Shown: positions 42,896 through 53,061, counted from the stretch's first letter. The stretch is DNA of 64,000 nt from Candidatus Rifleibacteriota bacterium (GCA_024710355.1 JANJUX010000017.1:1-64000), one strand, 5' to 3'. Notes: a model not told the origin generated them from the sequence alone. Numbers and translations are program-made.

Positions 42896-45758
42896 CGAGA
42901 ATGAAAGTCAGGTCGTCGTCGAGTTCCGGACGCTGGTAATGCCTGAAAAAATCTTCGAGCAGCCGGTCGCGAACCGCTTCGATGCCTTCTACAAGCTTTG
43001 TGGCGATGATCGTCTCGACTCTTTCGAGCCCGAATTCACAACCCGACGGGTCGGTTCCCTCGGTGATGCCGTCGGTGTAGAGCATCAGCATCTCGCCTGG
43101 CGCGATTTCGCTCTCGACCACATCATAGGTGCTGCGTTTGAGCGATACCCCCAGCGGCAGCGAAGTATGCTCGATCTGGCGGATTCTGCCATCGGGATTG
43201 CACAGCAGCGGAAACGGGTGCCCGGCATTGGCAGTATAAAACCGGCCGGTTCGAGCCTCGAGAACCATGGCGCAGAAGGTCATCAGCTTGCGGCGCTGCA
43301 GCAGCTCAAAAATCATGCTGCTCAGACTCTGCAGAATGGTTTTCAGATCGGCGTCGTGCGTCGCGAATCTGAAGACGGCGGCTTTAACCATGGCGGTCAG
43401 AATCGACGAGCTCACCCCGTGCCCGGTAACATCGCCGAGAACGATCAGATAGCGCTGCTCAGGCAGTTCGAACATATCGGCATAGTCGCCGCCGACGTCG
43501 GCGGCCATGCGGTTGTAGATAAGGCTCTCAAACCCCTTTATCGCCGGGCAGGCTGTCGAAATGAGACATTGCTGCACCGCTCCAGCGAGCAGCATTTCTT
43601 TGATTTCGACCATCATTTGATTGAAAGTCTGCCCGAGTTCGCCGAGTTCATCCTGATTCTCGATCATGAGCCTGAAATTTGTATCGCGGCGGCGCAGAGC
43701 CTGCAGGCCCTGGTCGATTTCGGCAATTGGCTGCAGAAAAGTTTTTGATAGCAGCAGGCCGGTCAGGACTGCGATGATGAGAATGAACGCCACGCCCAGA
43801 TAAATCTGTGACCTGAGATTTTCGATACTGGCGTCGATTTCGGTAAGCGGGAACAGACAGGCCAGATAGAACCGGTAAAGCTTGACGCCCGGCAGGCAGG
43901 TGGCGAGATACTCGCTGCCCTGAAAATCGATTGCCGCTTCTTCGACTCTGGCGCTGCGCATCGACACCCTGAAAAGGTTCTGCAGTTTGCCTTCGTGCGT
44001 CGGGTCGATGCCGAACCAGAGGTTTTCGGCCGGCATGAACGCCGCCAGTTTCAGCGCGGTGTGCCCAAGACTGTAACGCTTTTTGAGAATCTCGTGCAGA
44101 TACCTGACAATGTTGCTCTGGGCGGTGGTGTTGCCGCCGATATAAGCTACCGGGCTTTCGGGGGCGTCATAATAGTTCCAGTACCAGTAGAGCCGGGAAC
44201 CTTCAAAGTCCATGGGCAGAAGCCGGCCTGGCTGTTCGAAAAAGTTCGAAAAACCGAGAATCGGGTTTTCGAGCAGGTTAACCAGAACCAGATCCGACTG
44301 ACGCAGCTTGACCCCGGCCTGCTGCAGGCGTTGTGGCATGACTTTTTCGAGACTGATGAGCGACATGGTGCGCCCCATGGCCTTGATGCGGTCGTTGGCC
44401 TCACCGATCGAACTCGAATACAGTTGATTCTGCTGGATATCACGTATGTCGAACCAGTTGAAATAATTGTTTTCTCCGGGCTTTGTGCCATTATAAAGTC
44501 TGATCGCGGCATTGAGCTCTTCATAGCCCTGGTTCAGGCTTTTCTGCCAGCCGGTATTGCGGTAAAACTCCTCGAAAGTCGCATGAATCTGTCGTTCTTT
44601 TTTTACAAATCCCGAATCGATTTCGAGCAGCAGGTCGAGGATGCTCTTGCGGGCTTCGTTTTCCAGAACGGTTCTGCGGTCCTGCAGACCGTTGTAGCCA
44701 AGCATGAAAAGACCAAGAATCGGAAGATAAACGGCAAACAGAAAAATACCGACAAGCTTGATGCGAATCGACATCCAGAAAGCTTTTTGTGAGAAAAAAC
44801 AGCGGTATAGATGCAGAAGCCCGGCACTGACCAGAAGCGCCGCGGCAAAGATTGTCACCAGACGCAGCAACAGAAAAAATGAGTGCGAGAACGGCTGCCC
44901 GATAAGAAGAGGGGCTGCACCACCGGAAAATTGCTTCCAGAGATAGTTGTCGTGCAAAAAAGCTTCCGAAGCAGTGCGCTCGGCCCGAGCAAACAGACTC
45001 TTGACGGGTGGTGCGGTCTGTTCTGTCGCCGGATTGTCTGTATCCGGGCGCAGCAGCACCGGTGATCCCGGCGAATTCAGTCGTTTGACCATTTCTGCCA
45101 GTATGGCGCGGGAATCGGAAGAAAGCTCGACAAAGGCAATAACCCCGAATTTGCCGCTTTTCGTGCGCCGGTGGTATAAAAGGCCGGCGATTCCGAAATT
45201 ATCGGTTGGCAGACAGCGGTCGTTTTCTTTCTCGGCAGCGCTGATGCGGAATTCTTTGCCGAGAATATGTGCGAGTTCTGGTCGGCGACCGTGGCGATTG
45301 ACGCCAGACTCGTGGTGCAAAGCTTTCCAGAGATACTGCATCGGTGCCTGCAATTTTTCAGGTGCCAGGCCCATGTCGACGAGCCGGCCGCCGCTGTCGA
45401 AAACAAACAGTTTAAAATCCTGGCCGACACTGGCGGTTGTCTTCTGATAGCAGCTTTTTACCAGTTTACGCAGACTGGCGGCACGATCTGGGGTTGCTGC
45501 GGAGTTGAATTGCTCCAGACCGGGCAGTATTTCTGCCGCCATTTTCTGAAGATGCGGTGTAAAAAAGGCGCCGGCGTCGAGATTGGCGAAAAGATCGCGG
45601 GCCCGCGCCTCGATTTGAGAAGCGGCATTGCGGTGTGCCAGATCTTTTTGCCCGTCGATTATGTTCAGAACCAGAAGCAGCGAACATAGTACCGGTATGA
45701 TAACCAGCAGAGTGCCAGCAAACACGAAGCGCACGAGATCTGGTCTGTGTTGTTTCAC
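42858..45758 (-). CDS. Membrane-anchored SpoIIE-type PP2C phosphatase with HAMP (2)
   Basis: The 966-residue protein is a paralogue of its convergent neighbour with the same plan: N-terminal helix (FVFAGTLLVIIPVLCSLLLVL), a large outer region, a middle helix pair (LRLVTIFAAALLVSAGLL and IRIKLVGIFLFAVYLPI), a second outer region, a last helix (IYLGVAFILIIAVLTGLLLS), HAMP and a canonical PP2C domain (VGGDYADM, GDVTGHGVSSSI, NAGHPFP, YTDGITEG, DDDLTFI). The start is GTG with GGAG six bases before it. The C-terminal codings of the two genes overlap by 38 bases. Confidence 0.92.
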   Translation of the reverse strand: MKQHRPDLVRFVFAGTLLVIIPVLCSLLLVLNIIDGQKDLAHRNAASQIEARARDLFANLDAGAFFTPHLQKMAAEILPGLEQFNSAATPDRAASLRKLVKSCYQKTTASVGQDFKLFVFDSGGRLVDMGLAPEKLQAPMQYLWKALHHESGVNRHGRRPELAHILGKEFRISAAEKENDRCLPTDNFGIAGLLYHRRTKSGKFGVIAFVELSSDSRAILAEMVKRLNSPGSPVLLRPDTDNPATEQTAPPVKSLFARAERTASEAFLHDNYLWKQFSGGAAPLLIGQPFSHSFFLLLRLVTIFAAALLVSAGLLHLYRCFFSQKAFWMSIRIKLVGIFLFAVYLPILGLFMLGYNGLQDRRTVLENEARKSILDLLLEIDSGFVKKERQIHATFEEFYRNTGWQKSLNQGYEELNAAIRLYNGTKPGENNYFNWFDIRDIQQNQLYSSSIGEANDRIKAMGRTMSLISLEKVMPQRLQQAGVKLRQSDLVLVNLLENPILGFSNFFEQPGRLLPMDFEGSRLYWYWNYYDAPESPVAYIGGNTTAQSNIVRYLHEILKKRYSLGHTALKLAAFMPAENLWFGIDPTHEGKLQNLFRVSMRSARVEEAAIDFQGSEYLATCLPGVKLYRFYLACLFPLTEIDASIENLRSQIYLGVAFILIIAVLTGLLLSKTFLQPIAEIDQGLQALRRRDTNFRLMIENQDELGELGQTFNQMMVEIKEMLLAGAVQQCLISTACPAIKGFESLIYNRMAADVGGDYADMFELPEQRYLIVLGDVTGHGVSSSILTAMVKAAVFRFATHDADLKTILQSLSSMIFELLQRRKLMTFCAMVLEARTGRFYTANAGHPFPLLCNPDGRIRQIEHTSLPLGVSLKRSTYDVVESEIAPGEMLMLYTDGITEGTDPSGCEFGLERVETIIATKLVEGIEAVRDRLLEDFFRHYQRPELDDDLTFILVRRLPDAAESPE

Positions 45759-45782
45759 GCTGGTCTCCGGGGTTTGATCAAT

Positions 45783-45833
45783 AAAAAAAGCCGGGCCACG
45801 GCATGCTTTGCTTCAGGCTGTGGCCACGGCTTC
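45783..45833 (-). terminator. Rho-independent terminator of recA
   Basis: On the minus strand AAGCCGTGGCCACAGC pairs with GCCGTGGCCCGGCTT around a 15-base loop and is followed by seven T residues. It begins about 12 bases after the recA stop. Confidence 0.8.
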
Positions 45834-45844
45834 GTTATTATCGC

Positions 45845-46930
45845 TTACTTTTTCGAAGCGGTTTTTTTCTTTTCTTCGGTAGCGGTTTTGGTTTCAGCTG
45901 CCGGAGAGCTGTCACCGATCATGCCCAGTGATCTTTTTACCTTGAGCACGACTTCGGCGAAGACATCGGGGTTTTCGCGCAGGAAAAGCTTGGCATTTTC
46001 GCGGCCCTGGCCGATGCGGGTGTCGCCGTATGAATACCAGGCGCCCGATTTCTGAATGATATTGGCAGTTTCAGCGATTTCGAGTACTTCACCTTCGGTC
46101 GAAATACCCTGACCGAACATCATGTCGAATTTAGCCTTTTTGAAAGGCGGTGCCACCTTGTTTTTGACGACCTTGACTTCGGTAGTATAACCGGTTGGCT
46201 CATCGCCTTCCTTGATCTGCTCTTTGCGTCTGATGTCGAGGCGCACTGAAGAGAAGAATTTGAGCGCGCGGCCGCCGGGGGTGGTTTCAGGGTTGCCGAA
46301 CATGACGCCGATCTTTTCGCGGATCTGGTTGATGAAAATGCAGACACAGCGCGATTTGCTGACTACAGGGGTCAGTTTGCGCATTGCCTGTGACATCAGG
46401 CGGGCCTGCATGCCGACGGTAGCATCGCCCATGTCCCCGTCGATTTCGGCTTTGCTCGTAAGAGCGGCAACCGAGTCGATGATGATAATGTCGATAGCAT
46501 TGCTTCTGACCAGCATTTCGGTGATTTCGAGAGCTTCTTCACCACTGCTGGGCTGGGCGATAAGCAGGTTTTCAGTGTCAACGCCGAGCTTTTTGGCATA
46601 GTTAGGGTCGAGAGCGTGTTCAACGTCGATGAAAGCAGCGGTGCCGCCAGCTTTCTGCGCCTGGGCGACCGAGTGCAGAGCAACTGTCGTCTTACCTGAA
46701 GATTCAGGCCCGAAGATCTCGACGATACGGCCACGGGGCATGCCGCCAACGCCAAGAGCGTAGTCGAGTGACAGCGAGCCGGTCGGAATCGATTCGACCT
46801 GCAGGTGTCTCGAACTGCCAAGCCGCATCACTGCGCCTTTGCCAAACTGCTTCTCGATGCCGGAAATTGCAGTTTCGAGTGATTTCATGCGGTCGGTATT
46901 CGTGTTCATCATCTGTTTGGTTTCAGCCAC
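45845..46930 (-). CDS. recA: Recombinase RecA
   Basis: The 361-residue protein has the Walker [14 protein letters not shown], the MAW motif region, DNA-binding loops ([28 protein letters not shown]) and a Lys/Thr/Glu-rich C-terminal tail. It forms the strand-exchange filament and triggers SOS cleavage. The start is GTG at 46930 with GGAGG ten bases upstream; ATG codons seven and eight codons later are alternatives. No LexA-box-like palindrome was recognised in the upstream gap. Confidence 0.98.
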   Translation of the reverse strand: MAETKQMMNTNTDRMKSLETAISGIEKQFGKGAVMRLGSSRHLQVESIPTGSLSLDYALGVGGMPRGRIVEIFGPESSGKTTVALHSVAQAQKAGGTAAFIDVEHALDPNYAKKLGVDTENLLIAQPSSGEEALEITEMLVRSNAIDIIIIDSVAALTSKAEIDGDMGDATVGMQARLMSQAMRKLTPVVSKSRCVCIFINQIREKIGVMFGNPETTPGGRALKFFSSVRLDIRRKEQIKEGDEPTGYTTEVKVVKNKVAPPFKKAKFDMMFGQGISTEGEVLEIAETANIIQKSGAWYSYGDTRIGQGRENAKLFLRENPDVFAEVVLKVKRSLGMIGDSSPAAETKTATEEKKKTASKK

Positions 46931-46961
46931 TTTTGAAGTGCCTCCTGATTTTGTATGTCTC

Positions 46962-46970
46962 AGAATAACA
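46962..46970 (-). promoter_or_regulatory. Extended -10 promoter of recA
   Basis: On the minus strand TG-T-TATTCT lies about 32 bases before the GTG start. A TTGCTT about 19 bases further upstream may act as a -35. Confidence 0.45.
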
Positions 46971-47091
46971 TAATGCCCCTACCTAAAGCAAAAAACTGCC
47001 CCCCGGCAGAGCCCCTTCAACAGCGGAACTTGACAAAATCCACAAAAAAGCCGAAGATGCTGTCGCAAAACAGACTGACTGTCAGGGGGGG

Positions 47092-48276
47092 ATGATGCTG
47101 ACTGAAAAACTGGCGAAATCTGCCGGGAAACCGGTGAAAATTCTTGGCATGATGAGCGGAACCAGCGGCGACGGCATCGACGGCTGTCTCGTCGAGTTCG
47201 ACGCTGCCGGCGAAGCCAGGCTTGTCTGGCTGAAAAGCTACGATTATTCGGCGGCACAGTTTGCCCGTATTCAGAAACTGATGCGCGAAAGTGATGCTGT
47301 GAGCGTTACTCTTGGCGCTTCATATATTGCTGAACTGCATGCCCTGGCCTGTCGGCAGTTCTTTGCCGACGAAACTCTCCTGCCTGACTGTATTGCCGCG
47401 CATGGCCAGACGATATGGCACCAGCCGACCCCCGTCACCTGGGAAGACCTGCCCCTGACCGGCACTCTGCAGTTGCTGAACGGGTCGCTGCTCGCCGCCA
47501 GAACCGCTCTGCCGGTAGTCTGCAACTTTCGCGCCGCCGATATGGCTGCCGGCGGCCAGGGTGCGCCGCTGGTGCCGTTTGCCGATCTGTTTCTTTTCGG
47601 CCGGCCGGCCGCCCGTGATCGTGTCGTTGTTAACATTGGCGGTATGGCGAACCTGACCGCTATCAGCAGTTCCGCCGCCCACCCGGAAGTCATCTGTGCC
47701 TTTGACACCGGCCCGGGCAATGTGCTGATGGATCTCTATATGCAACGCTCCGGCCTTGGCCGTTTCGACGCCGACGGTTGCCTTGCCGCGACCGGAAAAA
47801 CTCTGCGGCCGCTGCTCGATGCCTTTCTCGCAGACCCTTATTTTAAACTGCCACCGCCGAAATCGACCGGCCGCGAATATTTCAATCAGCAGCGTCTCGA
47901 TTGTCTGCTCGAACAGGCCGGTATGGCCACTGCCGCTGACCTGATGTCGACTCTGCTCGATATCACTGTAGAATCGATCACCACAGCGGTTCGCCAGCCT
48001 GATTTCCCTCTATCGCTGCCAGCAGAAGTTCTGGTCGCCGGTGGCGGGGCGCGTAATTCCGAGCTGATGCGTCGTCTTGCCGCAAGTCTCGATGGTGTGG
48101 CGGAAGTGACGACCACTGAGCGACTGGGAGTGCCAGTCATGGCGCGCGAGGCGATGGCGTTCGCAATTCTCGGTTATGCTTTTCTGCAGGGGCGGCCGGC
48201 TAATGTGACCCGAGCTACCGGTGCCGCATGCCCGGCAGTTCTTGGTGAATTTCACCCGGTGCCTTTTATCTGGTGA
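47092..48276 (+). CDS. anmK: Anhydro-N-acetylmuramic acid kinase
   Basis: The 394-residue kinase recycles peptidoglycan by phosphorylating 1,6-anhydro-MurNAc to MurNAc-6-phosphate. ILGMMSGTSGDGIDG at the N-terminus, IAAHGQTIWHQP, VNIGGMANLTAI and AFDTGPGNVLMDLY are family signatures, and LVAGGGARNSELM closes the sugar-kinase fold. A GGGGGG run precedes ATG codons at 47092 and 47095. A TTGACA lies at 47030-47035 without a clear -10. The 3' end overlaps a convergent gene by 11 bases. Confidence 0.96.
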   Translation: MMLTEKLAKSAGKPVKILGMMSGTSGDGIDGCLVEFDAAGEARLVWLKSYDYSAAQFARIQKLMRESDAVSVTLGASYIAELHALACRQFFADETLLPDCIAAHGQTIWHQPTPVTWEDLPLTGTLQLLNGSLLAARTALPVVCNFRAADMAAGGQGAPLVPFADLFLFGRPAARDRVVVNIGGMANLTAISSSAAHPEVICAFDTGPGNVLMDLYMQRSGLGRFDADGCLAATGKTLRPLLDAFLADPYFKLPPPKSTGREYFNQQRLDCLLEQAGMATAADLMSTLLDITVESITTAVRQPDFPLSLPAEVLVAGGGARNSELMRRLAASLDGVAEVTTTERLGVPVMAREAMAFAILGYAFLQGRPANVTRATGAACPAVLGEFHPVPFIW

Positions 48277-49558
48277 AGTCTATCTGTATGACCCGGTAAT
48301 CGATGCCGGTGTTGTCGGCCAGACTGATATCGTCGGGCACCTTTATCAGCAGATGCTTTTCTTCTTTGGAGAGAATGCGTGTATGTGGCAGCAAAGGCGC
48401 GAGAAAGCTTTTTTCGCTGGTGGCCTGCCTGATGACAAACTTTATCCAGACCTGCCCGATTTCAAGGCTTGTCAGGTTCTGGGCGTAAACTTTCATTTCT
48501 CTGACGCCAAGCTGCGGGTCGATTTCGAGCTTGATGATCTTGCCGACAGCATTGTCGAGAATCTCGTTCCAGGTCTTTTTGTGCGGCGAATCGACCGGAA
48601 AACGGTTGAGATACTGTTTATGAAGGTCAATCAACTCTGGGTAGAATTCACGCCTCTGCATGACAATAGCGACCGGAATCAGCCATTCCGGGGCCCGGGT
48701 GCGAAAAAATTCGGCCAGCGAACCGCTTATTGCATCGTTTTCACGCTCTGGAATCGGCGCCAGACTGGTAAGGGCCGACAGGCTGACCTCGGTTTCGGCA
48801 TCGGGCGAAAGGGGCAGTTCGTATTGTCCGGGCGGTTTGATCTTCATCGCCAGATTTACCCATTCTCGCAGGGTTACCGGCTGCACCGGGTCGACCATGA
48901 GAAACTCGAAATACCCCGGGTTGTTGGTTCTGAATCCACGGCTAAGGTAACCTTTCTGCCCAGGTGTCGGGAAAATATAACCACGGTGATGGGCATCCCA
49001 TCTGGCTTCAAAAATGCGCGAAGTCAGACCTTCGCTGGCATAGAACTGCGCCTTGAACATCAGTCTGACCGGGTGCCAGCTGGCATTGAGCATCAGAGGC
49101 ATGAACCGGCTCATTTCGGTCGGCATGAACCAGCGGGCAATGCCGTTGGCAGTATAGCTCATATTTCTTGATTCTGGTTCGGCAAGAATGTAGACGTGCC
49201 TGGCCTGCGGTCGCGGGTCGGCCCGGAACTCGGCGCCGTAATCGTTGATACGGGCGGGAGTGTATTTTTCGGGGATCTTGAACTCGAAGCCGTGAATTTT
49301 GACTTTGTAAGTGTTGCCGACATCGCCGGTGCTCACCAGATTGATTTCTTCCGGAGCGTTGAGAAAAAATTCAGCCGGAATCTTCAGACTTTTGACATAA
49401 TGGTCGCGGGCCAGCATCGGCAGCACGATACCGAAAAAAAACGGAAAAAACGAAACGACCGCTGCAATGATAACTTTCTGCAGCGGGGTAAAGGTGGTTT
49501 CCTCTTCAGGTTTCCAGGCTTTCTTGCTCTTTTTTTCCGCTGGTTTCTGTTCCGTCAT
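48266..49558 (-). CDS. Membrane-anchored protein of unknown function
   Basis: The 430-residue protein starts with a basic cytoplasmic tail (KPAEKKSKKAWKPEEE) and one membrane helix (VIIAAVVSFFPFFFGIVLPML); the rest is probably outside. It contains no motif I recognise; RFMPLMLNASWHPVRLMFK and NPGYFEFLMVDPVQPVTL are its most distinctive stretches. The C-terminal part looks like a beta-rich domain (KVYAQNLTSLEIGQVWIKFVI). It overlaps the TPR gene by four bases (ATGA), so it is the last gene of the ABC-DHH-TPR operon. Confidence 0.75.
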   Translation of the reverse strand: MTEQKPAEKKSKKAWKPEEETTFTPLQKVIIAAVVSFFPFFFGIVLPMLARDHYVKSLKIPAEFFLNAPEEINLVSTGDVGNTYKVKIHGFEFKIPEKYTPARINDYGAEFRADPRPQARHVYILAEPESRNMSYTANGIARWFMPTEMSRFMPLMLNASWHPVRLMFKAQFYASEGLTSRIFEARWDAHHRGYIFPTPGQKGYLSRGFRTNNPGYFEFLMVDPVQPVTLREWVNLAMKIKPPGQYELPLSPDAETEVSLSALTSLAPIPERENDAISGSLAEFFRTRAPEWLIPVAIVMQRREFYPELIDLHKQYLNRFPVDSPHKKTWNEILDNAVGKIIKLEIDPQLGVREMKVYAQNLTSLEIGQVWIKFVIRQATSEKSFLAPLLPHTRILSKEEKHLLIKVPDDISLADNTGIDYRVIQIDFTR

Positions 49559-50685
49559 ATACCGTCGGTTTCTTCCGGTTTTTCTTCCATGTCTTCGAGC
49601 AGCGCCTCGACGCTTTCGATAATCGGGCTGTCAGGAAACTTTTCTTTGATTTCCTGGTAAACTTTCATTGCCTCTTCGACTCGATTGAGAGCGGTTAGAA
49701 CCTCGCCCTGTGTGAAGAGAAAACGGTCCTGCAGCTTGCCGCCGGCTTTTGCAACCGGGTGGTTCTGCAGCAGTCCGAGCGCGGTTTCCCAGCGGTCGCA
49801 GTTGATGTTGCTGAGCACGTCGACATAGAACGAGAGTGCGTCAAGATTGTCGAGGTTGTCTGAGATCAGTTCGATCTCTCGCTGCGCCGTTTCTGTCTGC
49901 GGGTTTTCGCTGAATTCAACGACAATGCGCTGATAAAGCTCGAGGGCGCTTTTGAAATCCTTGGTGAATTTTCTGGCTTCGGCAAGGTTGAACAGCACGT
50001 CGACATAGGCTCTGGTGTCTATTTCGCCGGTGGCCGAAGAAATCGCCTGGTTGTAATAGTCGAGAGCTTCGAGATATTGGCCATTATGCAGGGCGTAAGC
50101 GCCCTTGTTCATGAGAATGTTGAAGTGGTCGCCCTCGCTGAAGCCCTGTTGCACCAGAGTCAGCTGCCCCTTCTGCAGCCTGTAGAGTTCGAGCCTGAAA
50201 AGATCAGGCGGGCCGTAATCGTGGTAGCCGATCAGATTTCTGGCGCACAATGCCGGGTTGCCTTCATGCGTCGAAAAAAACAGTTCGCGGCAGATTATGG
50301 GGTTACCGTCGACGTCAGGCGCCGGAAAAATGCGCCGGAAAGCGTTGAGGTCGGTATAGATGAACGGCATCACATCGACCCCGTCAGGGTGCTTGAGGAT
50401 TGCGATGATTTCTGTCTGACCGTCGCCGTCGAGATCGTTTTTTAAAAGGTCGGCTGGCAGCAGACCTTCAAAAGAATCGATGACCTGCCTGGCACCACCA
50501 GCCTTCTGCAACAGCAGGCGCGTCGTTTCAACCTCGTCGGTAAGGCCCTCTTCGAGAATGACTTCGCCGACGCCCTCGAGGCTGAAGCTCAGTGACGTGC
50601 TTTCTGAGGCGACCGGCTGGCTGTTCCCCGGTATCGACGACAGAAGCAGCATCGACAGAACGACACAGAACAGCTTAATTTTCAT
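49555..50685 (-). CDS. Exported TPR-like protein
   Basis: The 376-residue protein has a signal peptide (KLFCVVLSMLLLSSIPGNSQ). An FG-GAP-like middle (LLKNDLDGDGQTEIIAILKH) suggests a small Ca-binding or propeller motif. The C-terminal half is a set of helical tetratricopeptide-type repeats (GAYALHNGQYLEALDYYNQA; LFNLAEARKFTKDFKSALEL; ALNRVEEAMKVYQEI). It shares its first base with the DHH stop (TGATG). Role unknown; such proteins often scaffold envelope complexes. Confidence 0.78.
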   Translation of the reverse strand: MKIKLFCVVLSMLLLSSIPGNSQPVASESTSLSFSLEGVGEVILEEGLTDEVETTRLLLQKAGGARQVIDSFEGLLPADLLKNDLDGDGQTEIIAILKHPDGVDVMPFIYTDLNAFRRIFPAPDVDGNPIICRELFFSTHEGNPALCARNLIGYHDYGPPDLFRLELYRLQKGQLTLVQQGFSEGDHFNILMNKGAYALHNGQYLEALDYYNQAISSATGEIDTRAYVDVLFNLAEARKFTKDFKSALELYQRIVVEFSENPQTETAQREIELISDNLDNLDALSFYVDVLSNINCDRWETALGLLQNHPVAKAGGKLQDRFLFTQGEVLTALNRVEEAMKVYQEIKEKFPDSPIIESVEALLEDMEEKPEETDGI

Positions 50686-51716
50686 CAGGCACTTTTCTCC
50701 GGGCTGGTGTAAAAGCGCTCAACCTGCATTTTCATTTTTTCGATCGCTTCGGCAGCTAGTTCGTCAATGGCGACAGCCCGACTGCAGCCAGAGGCGGGAA
50801 CATGCCCGCCGCCGCCCATCGAGACTGCCACGTCTTTAACGTTGACGCCGCCGCGCGATCTGAATTCGCAAAACGACATGCCGTCGTCACGCTCGAAGAT
50901 TACCACGCTGGCAAAGGTATCGCCCATGCTCAGAAGCAGGTTGAAGATGCCGCTGCCATAAACGTTGCCGAAGGCAGCGCCGATTTTTTTCAGGTCTGAC
51001 TGCCTGACCACGAGAGTGGCGAGGCGGCGATTGCATTCGAGCCTGAAGTTACAGAGCCCGAAGCCCTGCACTCGCAGATCGGCTTCGCTGCGACCTGAAT
51101 TCAGGGTGTTGAGGATAGGTGACGTGTCGAGGCCGGTTTTGAGCAGTCTGGCGGCCGCCAGATGTGCGGTGTGCCGCAGTCCCTCATTCTGGAAAAAGCG
51201 CGAATCGGTTACCAGGCCGAGCATCAGGCTGAGAGCGACATCGGCATCGATAGGCAGACCGGCCTGTTCGAGAAGCGCGGCGATGATTTCGCAGGCGGCC
51301 GAAGCGCCGGTGTCGACGTAGTTCAGGTCGCCGAACATGGTGTTCGAGGCGTGATGATCGATGTTGATCAGACAGGTTTTTTTCGGGTCGCGGTTGAAGG
51401 TGAAGCCGGTGCGGTCAGCGTCACCCGAATCGAGAACCATTATCAGGTCGTGGTCTGAATTGATCTGTGGTTCGCGCAGCAGCCTGACTTCGGGCCAGAC
51501 AAAGGCAAATTTCTCGGGCACGCCGTCGAACAGAGCGGCTTCGACGCTTTTGCCGGCTTTCTGCAGCGATTTGATCAGCCCCGAAACCGAGCCGGTGGCA
51601 TCGCCGTCGGGACGCAGGTGCGCGGCGACCAGAATTTTTCCGGCGCCTCTTATTCGGTCTATGATTGCATTGGCATCATTGAGAAGTTCAGCGGGTAGCA
51701 TGTTTAAGTATTGCAT
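50685..51716 (-). CDS. DHH/DHHA1 phosphoesterase, NrnA-like (second paralogue)
   Basis: The protein (about 343 residues) has canonical motifs: I (AAHLRPDGDATGS), II (MVLDSGDADRTG), III (NIDHHASNTMFG) and IV (GLVTDSRFFQN), plus the DHHA1 motif MGGGGHVPASGC. It should hydrolyse short oligonucleotides or linear dinucleotides. Two starts are possible, ATG at 51716 or 51701; neither has a clear ribosome site, and both lie inside the 3' end of the solute-binding gene. Pairing with an ABC importer is unusual. Confidence 0.88.
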   Translation of the reverse strand: MQYLNMLPAELLNDANAIIDRIRGAGKILVAAHLRPDGDATGSVSGLIKSLQKAGKSVEAALFDGVPEKFAFVWPEVRLLREPQINSDHDLIMVLDSGDADRTGFTFNRDPKKTCLINIDHHASNTMFGDLNYVDTGASAACEIIAALLEQAGLPIDADVALSLMLGLVTDSRFFQNEGLRHTAHLAAARLLKTGLDTSPILNTLNSGRSEADLRVQGFGLCNFRLECNRRLATLVVRQSDLKKIGAAFGNVYGSGIFNLLLSMGDTFASVVIFERDDGMSFCEFRSRGGVNVKDVAVSMGGGGHVPASGCSRAVAIDELAAEAIEKMKMQVERFYTSPEKSA

Positions 51717-53058
51717 CGACGTCGGCGGCCATCTGGTTGCAGTAAAGTTCGGCCGGGCCCATGTCGATGGTCGCCCTTTCAAGATGATCTGCCATCAGGT
51801 CGCGGATTTCGAACCAGACACTGAGGCGGGGTTCAAAGTGACAATAATCGAGCTGTACGAAAGGTGCCTTGAGATTGGCGTCTTCTTCAAGCGCTTTTTT
51901 TACGATGTCGCTGTCTACCGAAGATTTGCGCACCGGCAGATAGGTGGTTCTGACAGCCCATTCCGCCCCGACGTCGGTCGAAGTGAACCACTTCACGAAG
52001 TCCCAGGCGCCGGCAACCTTCTTCGGGTCGCCGTTGTTGAAGATGTTGATGTTGCTGCCCGAAAGAATGACGCCGCGGTTGATGACGCCGGCAGCGGTCG
52101 AGGGCTGGGTCGCTTCGGCGGCGCCGAGCACCTGACCGGGCAGAGGTGCGATGCCATAGTCGAAGGCTTTGATGTCTGCTTCCATGAAGACTTTGCTGAC
52201 GATACTGCTCTCGATCATGCCGACCTTGCCGGCGATGAAATCATTCTGATGATCGAAACCCTGGCCCTCGCGGGCAATGCCCTCACGCAGCATATCCTGC
52301 AGAAACTTCAGGGCTTTGACAGCCGGAGCTTCGGCAAAACCCGATTTCATGACACCGTCGGGGCCGTCGTAGACGATGCGCCCGCCACACTGAATGATAC
52401 GGTTGAGAAACGACCAGACATTGGCCTTGCTGCAGCCATAACCGTAAACCGAGCGGTCGGCGCCGGGCGTTTCCTGATGGTATTTTGTGATTTTGCGGCA
52501 GTATTCCACCATTTCGTCGAGGGTTTCGGGCCCGCGGTTCGGGTCGAGACCGACTTTGGCGAACATGGTCTTGTTGTAATAAAGCACCGGAACGCTCTTG
52601 TTGAAAGGAAACGAATAGAGCTTGCCGTCGAAGGTGTTGTTTTCGAGCAGAACCGGAATGATGTCGCCCTTGACGTCTTCGCTCTCCGAGGCTATCAGGT
52701 CATCGAGGCAGACAATCTTGCTGTGCTTGATGAACTTCTTCGTCAGGGTTTCATAGTTCTGCGAAATGTCGGGTGCTTCGTTAGCGACGAGTGAGGCGAG
52801 CACCTTCTTGGCGAGGGTGTCGTAACTGCCCATATTGACGCTTTTTACGAAGTAGGTGTTCTGGCTCTTGTTGTAACGGTCGACGAGGTCGTTCATGACG
52901 ATGCCGAGCGGGCCGCCCATGGCGTGCCAGAAGACGACCTCAACCTTGTCGCCGCCAATTGCAGCGTCAGAAGGCCGGGCGTTCTGGGCGTCATCCTGGA
53001 TGATCAGACCGATTACGAGGATCCAGCAGATGAATGTGGCAATAATAAAGTTTCGCAT
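51688..53058 (-). CDS. ABC sugar-type solute-binding protein (family 1)
   Basis: The 456-residue protein has an N-terminal membrane anchor or signal (IATFICWILVIGLIIQ) without a lipobox. VEVVFWHAMGGPLGIVMNDLVDRYNKS and YSFPFNKSVPVLYYNKTMFAKVGLDP are typical of UgpB/MalE-type proteins that bind sugars or glycerol-phosphodiesters. It lies just after its two permease genes, and GGAG precedes the ATG. Confidence 0.92.
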   Translation of the reverse strand: MRNFIIATFICWILVIGLIIQDDAQNARPSDAAIGGDKVEVVFWHAMGGPLGIVMNDLVDRYNKSQNTYFVKSVNMGSYDTLAKKVLASLVANEAPDISQNYETLTKKFIKHSKIVCLDDLIASESEDVKGDIIPVLLENNTFDGKLYSFPFNKSVPVLYYNKTMFAKVGLDPNRGPETLDEMVEYCRKITKYHQETPGADRSVYGYGCSKANVWSFLNRIIQCGGRIVYDGPDGVMKSGFAEAPAVKALKFLQDMLREGIAREGQGFDHQNDFIAGKVGMIESSIVSKVFMEADIKAFDYGIAPLPGQVLGAAEATQPSTAAGVINRGVILSGSNINIFNNGDPKKVAGAWDFVKWFTSTDVGAEWAVRTTYLPVRKSSVDSDIVKKALEEDANLKAPFVQLDYCHFEPRLSVWFEIRDLMADHLERATIDMGPAELYCNQMAADVDAILKHATR

Positions 53059-53061
53059 CGC

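Noticed and set aside
47030..47060. TTGACA before anmK as a promoter
   Set aside because: No acceptable -10 hexamer lies 16-18 bases downstream, so it is not listed as a promoter.
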